From Nostoc sp. FACHB-973 (lineage in GTDB: Bacteria > Cyanobacteriota > Cyanobacteriia > Cyanobacteriales > Nostocaceae): a stretch of 64,000 bases of DNA. The notes below the pieces were generated by a model. The model saw only the letters and a list, made by a program, of their open reading frames with translations. It had not been told where the DNA came from and did not search any database. The translations under genes were made by a program, and so were the position numbers. The stretch spans positions 1 through 64,000 of the forward strand of contig NZ_JACJSJ010000008.1 in assembly GCF_014698115.1 (NCBI RefSeq). Direction: 5' to 3'. Positions 9,285-17,588 of this stretch are shown here, piece after piece; position 1 is the first letter of the stretch, and every line of letters starts with the position of its first letter.

Positions 9285-9355
9285 ACAGTGTTAGCCTGTG
9301 GACTGGTTAACGCCGACGTTGCCAGGATGAAGCAAGGAAGTAAGCGAAGTTCAAC
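9200..9355 (+). ncRNA. Putative omega (reRNA) guide-scaffold region of TnpB
   Basis: In this family the guide scaffold overlaps the tnpB 3' end and its right flank. The 70 bases after the stop are far more GC-rich than the surroundings and contain pairable segments (for example AACGCCGACGTT). The guide would be the genomic sequence just past the element's right end. Limits are inferred. Confidence 0.4.
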
Positions 9356-9452
9356 GCTAAACACAATAGTTCCAGTTATCTTGTATAGAAAAGAGTATTG
9401 TTGAGTAGCTTTGAATAGGATTTATGTAACGGTTAGACAATGGGTTTTTCTG

Positions 9453-11156
9453 ATGAAAAAATTTTGGCGATACCTGGGTTTAAGTTTCGTATCTACCTTT
9501 TTGACTGCTACTCCTGGATGGGGAGCGGAGCGCATTAGCTTTTATTACCCTCCCTTCGGCGAATTCTCTTTGTCTGTGGACTCGCTGGAAACTTTTGCGA
9601 AAACTGGCAAAATCGATGAAGACTTTTCCTTTTATGCCAGCCGCGCCACTCCCGAACAACTCGCCCAACTGCGGGATCTACTGCGGCAGCGCTTCAATAT
9701 TACTCCTACTTTGGTATCTCAGGTTACCTACTCACCCATAGGTGAGAAGGTGATGCAACGTATGGGAGAATTACTCCTCACTGAGTCTCGACAAAACGGT
9801 TTCTACGCCATACGTGCGGCTTTCATTTTAGCTGCTGCCGATCGCCAAGGCTTGACTGTTTTGAATTTGCTGCGGAGATTTCCTAGTCAGACTATCAGGC
9901 TGAATTATTCAGAAGGACTAAGGATAGTCGATAACTTGTCACAACTGCTGGAAAAAAAGGACGAAGTTGTGGCTTTTCTGCAACAAGAAGCGATCGCTCA
10001 AGCAGCCAATTCAACCGTTGATTTCTCACAACAACCAGATTTGCGATCGCCAGGGAAATTCACTTGGCAGAAAAAAAGCCTGGAACTAAATGACTTTTCT
10101 CGCAATCGCCGTCTCCCAGTAGATATTTATTTACCCGAAGGCAATTCTCAAACCGAAGCAAAACCGCCGTATCCCCTAATCGTAATTTCTCATGGCATCG
10201 CTTCCGATCGCTCTACCTTTGCTTACCTAGCTCAACATCTCACATCCTATGGTTTTGCGGTTGCGGTACTGGAACACCCTGGTAGCAATGCTGAACGCTT
10301 TCAGCTATATTTTGCAGGTTTAGCAGGACCACCGGAACCAGCAGAATTTATCAACCGACCTTTGGATATCAAGTATTTACTCAATGAACTTGAACGTTTG
10401 GACAAATCCGATCCCTCCCTGAAGGGAAAACTTAATTTTCAGCAAATTGGGGCGATCGGTCAGTCTTTTGGTGGTTATACTGTTTTGACTCTCGCAGGAG
10501 CAACGATTAACTTTAACCAACTTTACCAAGACTGTAATCCCAACAATTCATACTTTAATTTGTCGCTGTTGTTGCAGTGCCAAGCTGCTGAGTTATCCCC
10601 AAAAAATTACGAACTCAAAGACGATCGCATTAAGGTCGTTATGGCGATTAATCCCATTGACAGCTCAGTTTTGGGTCAGGGTGGCATCAGTCAAATTAAA
10701 ATTCCGGTAATGTTGGTAGCTGGTAGTCAGGATATTTTTGCCCCACCAGTATTTGAGCAGATTCTCCCCTTTACTTGGCTGACTGACTCCAATAAGTACC
10801 TTGCTTTAATTGAAAACGCTACCCACTTTTCGGCGATCGCCGAACCCACTCCTGAGAACAGTGTATTACCTGTGCCGCCTGCGTTACTAGGCCCCAAACC
10901 TACTCCTGTTTATTCCTATCTCAACGCCTTAAGCGTAGCTTTTTTGTCAACCCATCTCCTCAACCGCCCTGAATATCGCTCCTATTTACAGCCGTCTTAC
11001 GCGCAGTTCATCAGTCAAGAGTCTCTAAAGCTCAGTCTTTTACAGTCCTTGACACCAGATCAATTTAGTCAAGTCTGGAATGGCTCAATTCCTCAGTCAT
11101 TCCGACCATCAAATCCTCAACCTACGACTTCTCAGGGACAAGAACTAAAACAATAA
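9453..11156 (+). CDS. Secreted alpha/beta hydrolase with cyanobacterial N-terminal domain
   Basis: From ATG 9453 the protein (567 aa) begins with a signal peptide (MKKFWRYLGLSFVSTFLTA, cleavage near TPGWGA). Next is a domain of about 150 aa resembling DUF1400, which often precedes cyanobacterial lipase-like hydrolases. The hydrolase part has the nucleophile elbow GQSFGGY, a likely acid in AGSQDIFAP, and His in ENATHFSA. It resembles the PAF-acetylhydrolase/dienelactone hydrolase-like group. Substrate unknown; probably periplasmic. Confidence 0.85.
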   Translation: MKKFWRYLGLSFVSTFLTATPGWGAERISFYYPPFGEFSLSVDSLETFAKTGKIDEDFSFYASRATPEQLAQLRDLLRQRFNITPTLVSQVTYSPIGEKVMQRMGELLLTESRQNGFYAIRAAFILAAADRQGLTVLNLLRRFPSQTIRLNYSEGLRIVDNLSQLLEKKDEVVAFLQQEAIAQAANSTVDFSQQPDLRSPGKFTWQKKSLELNDFSRNRRLPVDIYLPEGNSQTEAKPPYPLIVISHGIASDRSTFAYLAQHLTSYGFAVAVLEHPGSNAERFQLYFAGLAGPPEPAEFINRPLDIKYLLNELERLDKSDPSLKGKLNFQQIGAIGQSFGGYTVLTLAGATINFNQLYQDCNPNNSYFNLSLLLQCQAAELSPKNYELKDDRIKVVMAINPIDSSVLGQGGISQIKIPVMLVAGSQDIFAPPVFEQILPFTWLTDSNKYLALIENATHFSAIAEPTPENSVLPVPPALLGPKPTPVYSYLNALSVAFLSTHLLNRPEYRSYLQPSYAQFISQESLKLSLLQSLTPDQFSQVWNGSIPQSFRPSNPQPTTSQGQELKQ

Positions 11157-11333
11157 CTTTGAAGAAATATGGGGAGTGGGGAGTAGGGAGTAGGGAGTGT
11201 GCCGTCAGTGCGCCTGCTCCTAAGGGACTAAACGCCCCTTACCGCTAACAGCAGTCGTGAATAATTACGTATATACACTTAAGGTAGCTTTCAAAGAGTA
11301 TTAGTAATTATGAATTATGTTGACTTAAGGTTT

Positions 11334-11366
11334 AGATCCCCGACTTCTTAGACAAGTCGGGGATCT
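11334..11366. repeat. AGATCCCCGACTT inverted repeat, copy 2
   Basis: Same 13-bp arms as at 1961-1993, with a different 7-nt loop. Conserved arms and a free loop suggest selection on, or spread as, a hairpin. Confidence 0.75.
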
Positions 11367-11646
11367 TCTTATTCGGCAATGATTGAGGATTGACATAAAC
11401 AAGGCAACTCTCAAGCATTCCTATGATAATCTCAAAGCTAAACCCAAACAAATTACCATTTGTATTAAATTTTTGGTACACAAATATGCTGTCGTAATTT
11501 CTATTTTAGATAAGTATATAACCTTGTTTTCTTATGAAAAAAATAACAGCCACAAACCTTTACTTTGAATAAATCAGTAAATATGCTGATAGTAGTACGC
11601 AAATTTGTAATAAAATATAATTATTACAATCATAAGAAAAATGAGA

Positions 11647-11744
11647 TAGCAATCTTAAATAATGCGTGACAAACAAGGTACTACAATTCTTTGATAAGTT
11701 GGCATCTGCGGCTGGAAATTCTTACACATTAAATAGGATTGCTA
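11647..11744. mobile_element. MITE-like element with TAGCAATC ends
   Basis: A 98-bp unit bounded by 18-bp imperfect inverted repeats (TAGCAATCTTAAATAATG; about 15 of 18 pair). It has no coding capacity. The call is from end symmetry only. Confidence 0.45.
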
Positions 11745-12133
11745 AATATGTCTTTTTTATTTCTAAGCTGTGACTTAGATATAACAATTTCGCAAAACAG
11801 AAATTAATTGTCAGGGCTTTGAGATATTTGTACTTAGGTATTCATAAAAACTTATTTCATAAAATCTTTTGTATATATATACTTGTGTTAACAAGTATTA
11901 AGAAATTCTTATTAAAAGATGTTGCAATGACTTGATTTAATTGCTAACGTGTGTTTGTAAACGATGCTGATGAACGCTCAAATCGAGGAGAAATAAAATC
12001 TATGAGCTATGTAGATTCAGCCCAGTGTGTTAGTAATTAACGAGTCAAAAACGAGAAATTTCTGCCTCGTATAGACAATTACGAAGGATTGCAGATTAAC
12101 CAAGAAATATCTCGTTGCTAAAGGGTTTTCAAG

Positions 12134-12262
12134 TGACTAGGGATTGGGAGCTGGGAACTAGGGAGTGGGAATTAGCGACTGGTGGGATGAGGGGCAGGCA
12201 AGAATAATTAATAACCAATGCCCCATAGCCAACGCCCAATGCCCTTTTTGCCCAATCCCTAA
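12134..12262. repeat. STRR block before the SDR gene
   Basis: G-rich heptamer-like runs (GGGAGTG, GGGAACT) are followed by C-rich runs (CCAATGCCC, CCCAATCCC). This is the self-complementary arrangement seen elsewhere in the window, ending about 25 bp before the SDR start codon. Confidence 0.65.
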
Positions 12263-12285
12263 TTAGATTTTGGAGGATAAAATCA

Positions 12286-13161
12286 ATGGAGATTCAAGGT
12301 AAAGTAGCCCTAATTACAGGGGCTTCTCGTGGTATTGGTAAGGCGATCGCTCTGGAACTAGCCAAACAAGGCATCAAGCGGCTGATATTGGTAGCACGCG
12401 ATCGCCACAAGTTAGTTGAGGTGGCGAACAAAATCGAGGCGATGGGTGTGGAGACTGCGATCGTTGCCTTAGATTTGACTCAGGTAATTGATGTGAATGT
12501 CACCATTGCTCAAGTTTGGCGCAACTATGGCCCGATTCATCTGCTGGTTAATTGTGCAGGAGTCGCATATCAAAGCTCGTTTTTGCAATCTAAACTCCCT
12601 CAAGTTCAAGAAGAGCTTTCTGTAAACCTATTGGGAATGTACAACCTCACGAGTCTGATAGCTCGACGTATGGCCAGCCAAAGACAAGGGACAATCGTCA
12701 ATGTATCGAGTCTGATGGGGAAAATTGCAGCACCGACGATGGCGACTTACTCGGCTACCAAATTTGCCATCTTAGGATTTACCCAAGCGTTGCGTCGGGA
12801 ACTCGCCCAACACAATATCCGAGTGATTGCATTACTGCCTTCCCTCACAGACACAGACATGGTGCGGGACTTAAAATTATTTCGCTGGGTGATCCCCATG
12901 ACTCCCCAGCAAGTGGCTCAAGCACTCGTCGCTGGAATGCAAAATGATTCAGCAGAAATTTTAGTCGGATGGCAAAGTCATCTAGCTGTGTGGTGCCAAC
13001 GCCTCGCCCCTTGGTTGCTAGAACTGATTTTACAAATAGCGACTCCGCCAGCACCAAGAAGACGACAGCCTGAACAAAAACTGAGCTTTTTAACCAAAAT
13101 CCAGCGTTTTGGTGATTTGCTCTGGTTTAGAAAAAATCAATGTCAACCCAAGTCGCTGTAA
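12286..13161 (+). CDS. Short-chain dehydrogenase/reductase
   Basis: Classical NAD(P)-dependent SDR of 291 aa: cofactor motif TGASRGIG near residue 13, NCAG (residues 93-96) and the catalytic S...YSATK set (VNVSSLMG, then YSATKFA near residue 162). Good ribosome binding site (GGAGG) before ATG 12286. It is the first gene of a same-strand run with a tyrosine phosphatase and a GH57 enzyme. The family includes HetN, but the RGSGR peptide of HetN is absent (the equivalent place reads SQRQGT), so I do not call it hetN. Confidence 0.9.
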   Translation: MEIQGKVALITGASRGIGKAIALELAKQGIKRLILVARDRHKLVEVANKIEAMGVETAIVALDLTQVIDVNVTIAQVWRNYGPIHLLVNCAGVAYQSSFLQSKLPQVQEELSVNLLGMYNLTSLIARRMASQRQGTIVNVSSLMGKIAAPTMATYSATKFAILGFTQALRRELAQHNIRVIALLPSLTDTDMVRDLKLFRWVIPMTPQQVAQALVAGMQNDSAEILVGWQSHLAVWCQRLAPWLLELILQIATPPAPRRRQPEQKLSFLTKIQRFGDLLWFRKNQCQPKSL

Positions 13162-13201
13162 CTATCCGTATAATGAACACAACCCACAGCCATCAGAACA
13201 T

Positions 13202-13756
13202 ATGACTAGAGGTACATACAAATTTGCTGCTGCTTGGGAGGGTGAGCTGATTGTATTTGGCGCTTGTAGGCCAGGCCACTCGAATCAACAGGTATCTGAT
13301 TGGGTTGAGTTCATGAAACAGCAAAATATCAAACGAGTTTGCTGTCTTCTGACGGAAAAGCAACTAGCTCCTTACTCTAATCTTTTAGGCATATATGAAC
13401 AAGAATTTGGTAGTCAACAAGTTTGCTGGGCACCGATTAGAGATTTTCATTTCTCTAGTTTAGAAACACTCACACAGAAAATACTTCCTTTTTTAGTAGC
13501 AGCAGACAAACAAAGTGAAAAAGTAGTTGTACACTGTTCTGGTGGTATTGGTCGCACTGGTCATGTGTTAGCTGCATGGTTAGTTAGTATTCGTGAATTC
13601 TCTAATCAAGATGCGATCGCTGGCGTTAAAAAGACAGGCAGAAATCCTTATGAAGCTGCGATCGCATCTGTGTTCAGAGGAAAAAATCCCTTTCAAGTTG
13701 TAAAGGAACTTGATGTACTTTTAAATAGTTGCCGTCTAGCAATGCGCGATCGGTAG
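13202..13756 (+). CDS. Dual-specificity/tyrosine protein phosphatase-like protein
   Basis: About 184 aa. The PTP signature Cx5R is intact (HCSGGIGRTGHVLA), with an acid loop candidate upstream (PIRDFHF) and an LLTEKQL region as in CDKN3-like phosphatases. I choose ATG 13202 (MTRGTYKFAAAW); the longer frame overlaps the SDR gene. It sits 40 bp after the SDR stop and 55 bp before the GH57 gene, so the three may be co-transcribed. The target protein is unknown. Confidence 0.85.
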   Translation: MTRGTYKFAAAWEGELIVFGACRPGHSNQQVSDWVEFMKQQNIKRVCCLLTEKQLAPYSNLLGIYEQEFGSQQVCWAPIRDFHFSSLETLTQKILPFLVAADKQSEKVVVHCSGGIGRTGHVLAAWLVSIREFSNQDAIAGVKKTGRNPYEAAIASVFRGKNPFQVVKELDVLLNSCRLAMRDR

Positions 13757-13811
13757 TATCGTCCAAGTGGGATCGCATAACTAGATATACCTTGTTTCGG
13801 AGCAACCAGAA

Positions 13812-15299
13812 ATGCAGACACTACCTACCAATCTCTCTTTTTTGCCCGAAATCATTGATGGCTTACCGAACATTTCTGGTTGGGAAACAGAGGTTCTCTC
13901 TGTAGTTAACCATGATGCACCTGTATTTTTACCAACAACGAATATTAAGTTAGATGAGATAAATGCTGTATTTGCGATCGCCTTACATATGCACCAGCCC
14001 ACGATCCCTGCTGGATCTGGTGGTACATTCATCAGCCATCTGCAATACATGTTTGAACATTCCAACGAAGGAGATAACCATAATGCAGCGCCTTTTGCTT
14101 ATTGTTACAGCCGCATGGGAGATTTCATTCCCGAACTTGTAAATCAAGGTTGTAATCCCCGCGTGATGTTGGATTACTCAGGTAATCTGTTGTGGGGACT
14201 GCGGCAAATGGGGCGCGATGATATTCTTGATAACTTGAAACGGATTACTTGCGATCGTACTTATCAACCTTATGTAGAATGGCTGGGTACAATGTGGAGT
14301 CATGCTGTTATTCCTTCCACTCCCATAGCAGATATTAAATTACATATAATTGCATGGCAACATAACTTTGCCGCAATTTTTGGTTGGGAAGCATTAGCAC
14401 GAGTCAAAGGATTTTCACCTCCAGAAATGCATCTACCAAATCACCCTGATGCTCTCTTTGAATTTGTGAAAGCGCTCAAAGAATGTGGATATCGTTGGCT
14501 ACTCGTTCAAGAACATTCTGTAGAAACAATTAGCGGTGAATCTCTCACCCATAAACATTTACCACACCGTCTAGTTGCCCGCAATTCTCAAGGGGAAACA
14601 ATCAGTATTACAGCTTTAATTAAAACTCAAGGTTCCGATACTAAATTAGTTGCTCAAATGCAGCCTTATTATGAAGCAAAAACCTTATCTAAACAACAAC
14701 TAGGAAGCGTATTTGTGCCGCCAATAGTTAGTCAAATTGGAGATGGTGAAAATGGTGGTGTCATGATGAATGAATTTCCTAGCGCTTTTAAACAAGCTTG
14801 GTGGGATATGGTAAATCATGGTGGCGGAAAATCAGGCGTTGTTGGTGTGTGTGGCACAGAATATTTAGAATTAATAGAAGCTGCTGGATGCAAACCTGAA
14901 GATTACCCAACTTGTCAGCCAGTGGGACAACATCAGATTTGGCAGCGAATTTCACCAGAAAATTCCCAACCTGAAGCTGTGGAGAATGCCATTCAACAAT
15001 TAAAACAAATCAACCCTAATTTTCATATGGATGGAGCCTCATGGACAAATCATATTAGCTGGGTAAAAGGCTATGAAAATGTCTTGTCTCCCATGTATCA
15101 ATTAAGCAGTTTATTTCATCAAAAATTTGATTCATTACAGCAAATTGATTCAGTAGAACCTGTTACCAAACAATCTCAATACCGCAATATTCTTCTACAT
15201 AACCTTTTACTGCAAACTAGTTGTTTTCGTTATTGGGGACAAGGTGCTTGGACTGATTATGCAGGGGAAATTTATCAACGAGGTAAAAGCTTGTTGTAA
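13812..15299 (+). CDS. Glycoside hydrolase family 57 protein
   Basis: Protein of 495 aa starting at ATG 13812. The GH57 first motif is visible (ALHMHQPTIPAG), followed by the family's (beta/alpha)7-barrel style sequence with LDYSGNLLWGL and WLGTMWSHAVIP. Members act on alpha-glucans (amylase, branching enzyme, amylopullulanase). The exact activity cannot be assigned by eye; a link to glycogen metabolism is the natural inference. Confidence 0.85.
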   Translation: MQTLPTNLSFLPEIIDGLPNISGWETEVLSVVNHDAPVFLPTTNIKLDEINAVFAIALHMHQPTIPAGSGGTFISHLQYMFEHSNEGDNHNAAPFAYCYSRMGDFIPELVNQGCNPRVMLDYSGNLLWGLRQMGRDDILDNLKRITCDRTYQPYVEWLGTMWSHAVIPSTPIADIKLHIIAWQHNFAAIFGWEALARVKGFSPPEMHLPNHPDALFEFVKALKECGYRWLLVQEHSVETISGESLTHKHLPHRLVARNSQGETISITALIKTQGSDTKLVAQMQPYYEAKTLSKQQLGSVFVPPIVSQIGDGENGGVMMNEFPSAFKQAWWDMVNHGGGKSGVVGVCGTEYLELIEAAGCKPEDYPTCQPVGQHQIWQRISPENSQPEAVENAIQQLKQINPNFHMDGASWTNHISWVKGYENVLSPMYQLSSLFHQKFDSLQQIDSVEPVTKQSQYRNILLHNLLLQTSCFRYWGQGAWTDYAGEIYQRGKSLL

Positions 15300-15642
15300 A
15301 AGACATTCTTGATACATATACATTTATCGTAGGGGCGCACAGCTGTGCGCCCCTACCAAGTTATTTGTATCAACCTTAAAGCGAAACGGTATGAAATACG
15401 CTGTATCTTTTGAAAAATAAAACCGGATTTCTATACTCTCTAATAGTTATCAATTCTTACAGCCTGAGGCAAATATAATATACTTAAGATATTACACCTG
15501 GAAAAATACACGCACCCTAGAATAAGTTATTGACGAAATATATTCAAGTTTTACTGTAAGCGATATCTGACGACAAACCGCTTTGCGTCTACGCCATTAT
15601 AGCTTCTGAACTATTTACTCAATAATCATCCCTGTATCTATT
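15300..15642. other. Intergenic region with one palindrome
   Basis: No gene seen. It holds palindrome copy 3 at 15329-15356 (perfect 28 bp, arm GTAGGGGCGCACAG) just after the GH57 stop. The rest is AT-rich leader of the Uma2 gene. Confidence 0.6.
15329..15356. repeat. Dispersed GTAGGGGCGC palindrome, copy 3
   Basis: 28-bp perfect palindrome of the same family as 178 and 3148, here without the TATAGCGGTT lead-in. A degenerate fourth copy lies at about 16783-16810. Confidence 0.7.
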
Positions 15643-16236
15643 ATGACTTCACAAATTTTAGATAAATTTACCACCCTCGAAGAACAGCGGTTTCTGTTAC
15701 CTGGCCATTACACTTGGGAAGAATTTGAGAAACTTGAGGCTTTAACAGCAAATGCGCCAGGTTTGCGGATAACTTATCTTGATGGGTGTGTAGAATTTAT
15801 GACTCTTGGTGAACAACACGAGCTTATCAAAAGTATTCTGGCTATATTCCTAGAAACATACTTTTTTGAAATAGGCATAAATTTTATCCCTGTAGGTAGG
15901 GCTACCCGTCGAGGAAAAGAACAAGGTACTTCTTTTGAGCCTGATGAATCTTATTATCTAGGAGAAAAGAAAGAAAATCCTGATTTAGCAATTGAAATAA
16001 ATATTACTAGTGGCAGTATAGATAAATTAGAAAAGTACAAGCGGTTTAAAATTCCTGAAGTTTGGTTTTGGGAAAATAATCAGTTATCTTTATATCACCT
16101 CACTAATGATAACTATGAAGAAATTGCTCAAAGTAAATTATTACCAGAGTTGGATATCAATTTGTTAGTCCGTTGTGTTTTAATGCCTTCGATACTTGAA
16201 GCTAGGAAAGAATTTATCAAAAGCATTCGGCGGTAA
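15643..16236 (+). CDS. Uma2-family (DUF820) putative endonuclease
   Basis: Protein of 197 aa with the PD-(D/E)XK-like arrangement of the Uma2 family: PDLAIEI near residue 112, then KLEKYKRFKIPEVWFWEN. The family is greatly expanded in cyanobacteria; biological role unknown, with a restriction-like or mobile-element link often suggested. Two small genes follow closely (16261, 16494). A second Uma2 gene is at 59999. Confidence 0.85.
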   Translation: MTSQILDKFTTLEEQRFLLPGHYTWEEFEKLEALTANAPGLRITYLDGCVEFMTLGEQHELIKSILAIFLETYFFEIGINFIPVGRATRRGKEQGTSFEPDESYYLGEKKENPDLAIEINITSGSIDKLEKYKRFKIPEVWFWENNQLSLYHLTNDNYEEIAQSKLLPELDINLLVRCVLMPSILEARKEFIKSIRR

Positions 16237-16260
16237 TATCTTAATGCAAATAGTTGACAA

Positions 16261-16488
16261 ATGACTGTACAAATAAAAAATGAGCGCATTCAAATAAATT
16301 TAGATTTATCGCCTGAGTTTTATGAGACAATAAGCAATCTCGCGCAACATATTCATGGAGATAATGCTGAGGTGCTGTTAAAGGCGATCGCACTTCTAGA
16401 AGTTGCGGTAGAAGCCAAGCAAAAAGGCAAGCATATCTGGATTGTAGATGAAAACCAAAACCTAGAAACTGAAGTTATTGGTATCTAA
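16261..16488 (+). CDS. Small conserved-type hypothetical protein
   Basis: 75 aa, mostly helical in appearance (LSPEFYETISNLAQHIHGDNAEVLLKAIALLEVAVEAK), ending with a strand-like IWIVDENQNLETEVIGI. The pattern resembles small regulatory or antitoxin-like cyanobacterial proteins, but I cannot name it. It starts 25 bp after the Uma2 stop and 5 bp before the next gene, suggesting an operon. Confidence 0.7.
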   Translation: MTVQIKNERIQINLDLSPEFYETISNLAQHIHGDNAEVLLKAIALLEVAVEAKQKGKHIWIVDENQNLETEVIGI

Positions 16489-16493
16489 AGAGC

Positions 16494-16745
16494 ATGACAG
16501 ATATAAAAGATTTATCAAAAATCATTGCCAGCAAGGGTAACAAGCCGCTGATTCTATCAATAGGGAACTTAGAGTCACAAGAAGATGTAGAACTTGAGCG
16601 CAAGCTACGAGAACTCAAGTTTAAACAAGAACTTAGGAAAGATTGGATTTTATTTATTGTTAGGGATGTAGTATTTTTTTCTGCTGCTATCCTCTTTATT
16701 TTTGCTGTCAGCGGTTATTCGTTATTTATTCAGATTCATAGGTAA
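16494..16745 (+). CDS. Small membrane protein with charged N-terminus
   Basis: 83 aa: a polar, charged half (DVELERKLRELKFKQELRKDW, probably helical) followed by one or two hydrophobic segments (ILFIVRDVVFFSAAILFIFAVSGYSLF). Not recognised. It is separated by 5 bp from the gene before, so the two are very likely translated from one mRNA. Confidence 0.65.
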   Translation: MTDIKDLSKIIASKGNKPLILSIGNLESQEDVELERKLRELKFKQELRKDWILFIVRDVVFFSAAILFIFAVSGYSLFIQIHR

Positions 16746-16985
16746 TTTATCTGCATTGGATTTATAGCGGTTTGCAATTACGTGGAGGGGCGCACAGCTG
16801 TGCTACCCTACTCTGTGATTATTGAAAAATAATACAACTAATCTAGCTCAGTAAACTTGCGTAATTAATTTTACAGACGACGAAGCCAACTTGTTACAAG
16901 TAAACTCATTGTCATATCCAGCTATTTCGATTATTCCATCAAAATAGTTGAAATTTTCTTCTGCAAGTTTTATGGATTGAAATTT

Positions 16986-17582
16986 ATGAGTACCATTGGA
17001 GTTTTCATATTTTCTGTGGCTTTAGTTGCCATTGTTGCTCTCATTCTAATTAATGGCTACAACGATTTAGTAAAGTATCGCAACCGCTACAAAAATGCTT
17101 ACTCTCAAATCGATGTTCAATTACAGCGCCGTTATGATTTAATTCCTAATTTGGTGGAAACTGCCAAAGGATACATGAAACATGAACGGGAAACTTTAGA
17201 AGCGGTGATTGCAGCTCGAAATTCTGCAATGAATGCTAACAGTCGCGCCGTCCAAAATCCCGGCGATCCCCAAGCGATGCAGCAGTTGGGTAATGCGGAA
17301 GCAGCGCTGACGGGTGCGTTAAGTCGGTTCATGGTACTTTCAGAATCTTATCCAGAATTGAAAGCCGATCGCACTATCAGTCAAGTGATGGAAGAATTAT
17401 CTTCCACAGAAAACCGCATTGCTTTTGCCCGTCAAGCTTTTAATGATGCTGTAACACTTTACAACACCAAAAGCGAATCTTTCCCCAGCAACCTTGTAGC
17501 AAACACTTTTAATTTTACTGTTGCAGAATTGCTCCCCGAAGCAAATCCAGAAGTGAGAAATGCTCCCCGTGTGTCTTTTTAG
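16986..17582 (+). CDS. lemA: LemA-family membrane-anchored protein
   Basis: About 198 aa with an N-terminal membrane anchor (VFIFSVALVAIVALILINGYN) followed by the LemA helical core (YNDLVKYRNRYKNAYSQIDVQLQRRYDLIPNLV; RIAFARQAFNDAV; FPSNLVA). ATG 16986 is preferred over the TTG at 16977. The following M48 protease starts within 10 bp, a common pairing for LemA. Its molecular function is unsettled. Confidence 0.92.
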   Translation: MSTIGVFIFSVALVAIVALILINGYNDLVKYRNRYKNAYSQIDVQLQRRYDLIPNLVETAKGYMKHERETLEAVIAARNSAMNANSRAVQNPGDPQAMQQLGNAEAALTGALSRFMVLSESYPELKADRTISQVMEELSSTENRIAFARQAFNDAVTLYNTKSESFPSNLVANTFNFTVAELLPEANPEVRNAPRVSF

Positions 17583-17588
17583 GTGTCT

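Larger units (their letters stand above)
8162..9355 (+). mobile_element. TnpB-only IS200/IS605-family insertion
   Basis: The proposed left boundary is the TTGAT at 8162-8166, the target motif of ISDra2-like elements, followed by a small GACA/TGTC hairpin. The right end is proposed near TTCAAC at about 9350, after a GC-rich structured tail. The element lacks tnpA, so it would need a transposase in trans. The left motif is seen directly; the right boundary is inferred. Confidence 0.5.
11157..12285. other. Long intergenic region with repeats, no gene seen
   Basis: About 1.1 kb, largely AT-rich. It contains short STRR runs (11170-11200 and 12134-12262), the AGATCCCCGACTT inverted repeat at 11334 and a MITE-like unit at 11647. 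A 61-codon frame at 11383 lacks features of a real gene. Promoter elements of the following SDR gene should lie at its right end. Confidence 0.6.

Noticed and set aside
11383-11568. 61-codon plus-strand frame in the long intergenic region
   Set aside because: AT-rich, no start signal, no recognisable domain.
12286-13161. SDR gene as hetN (heterocyst patterning)
   Set aside because: The RGSGR peptide needed for HetN patterning activity is absent and the neighbours are not het genes.
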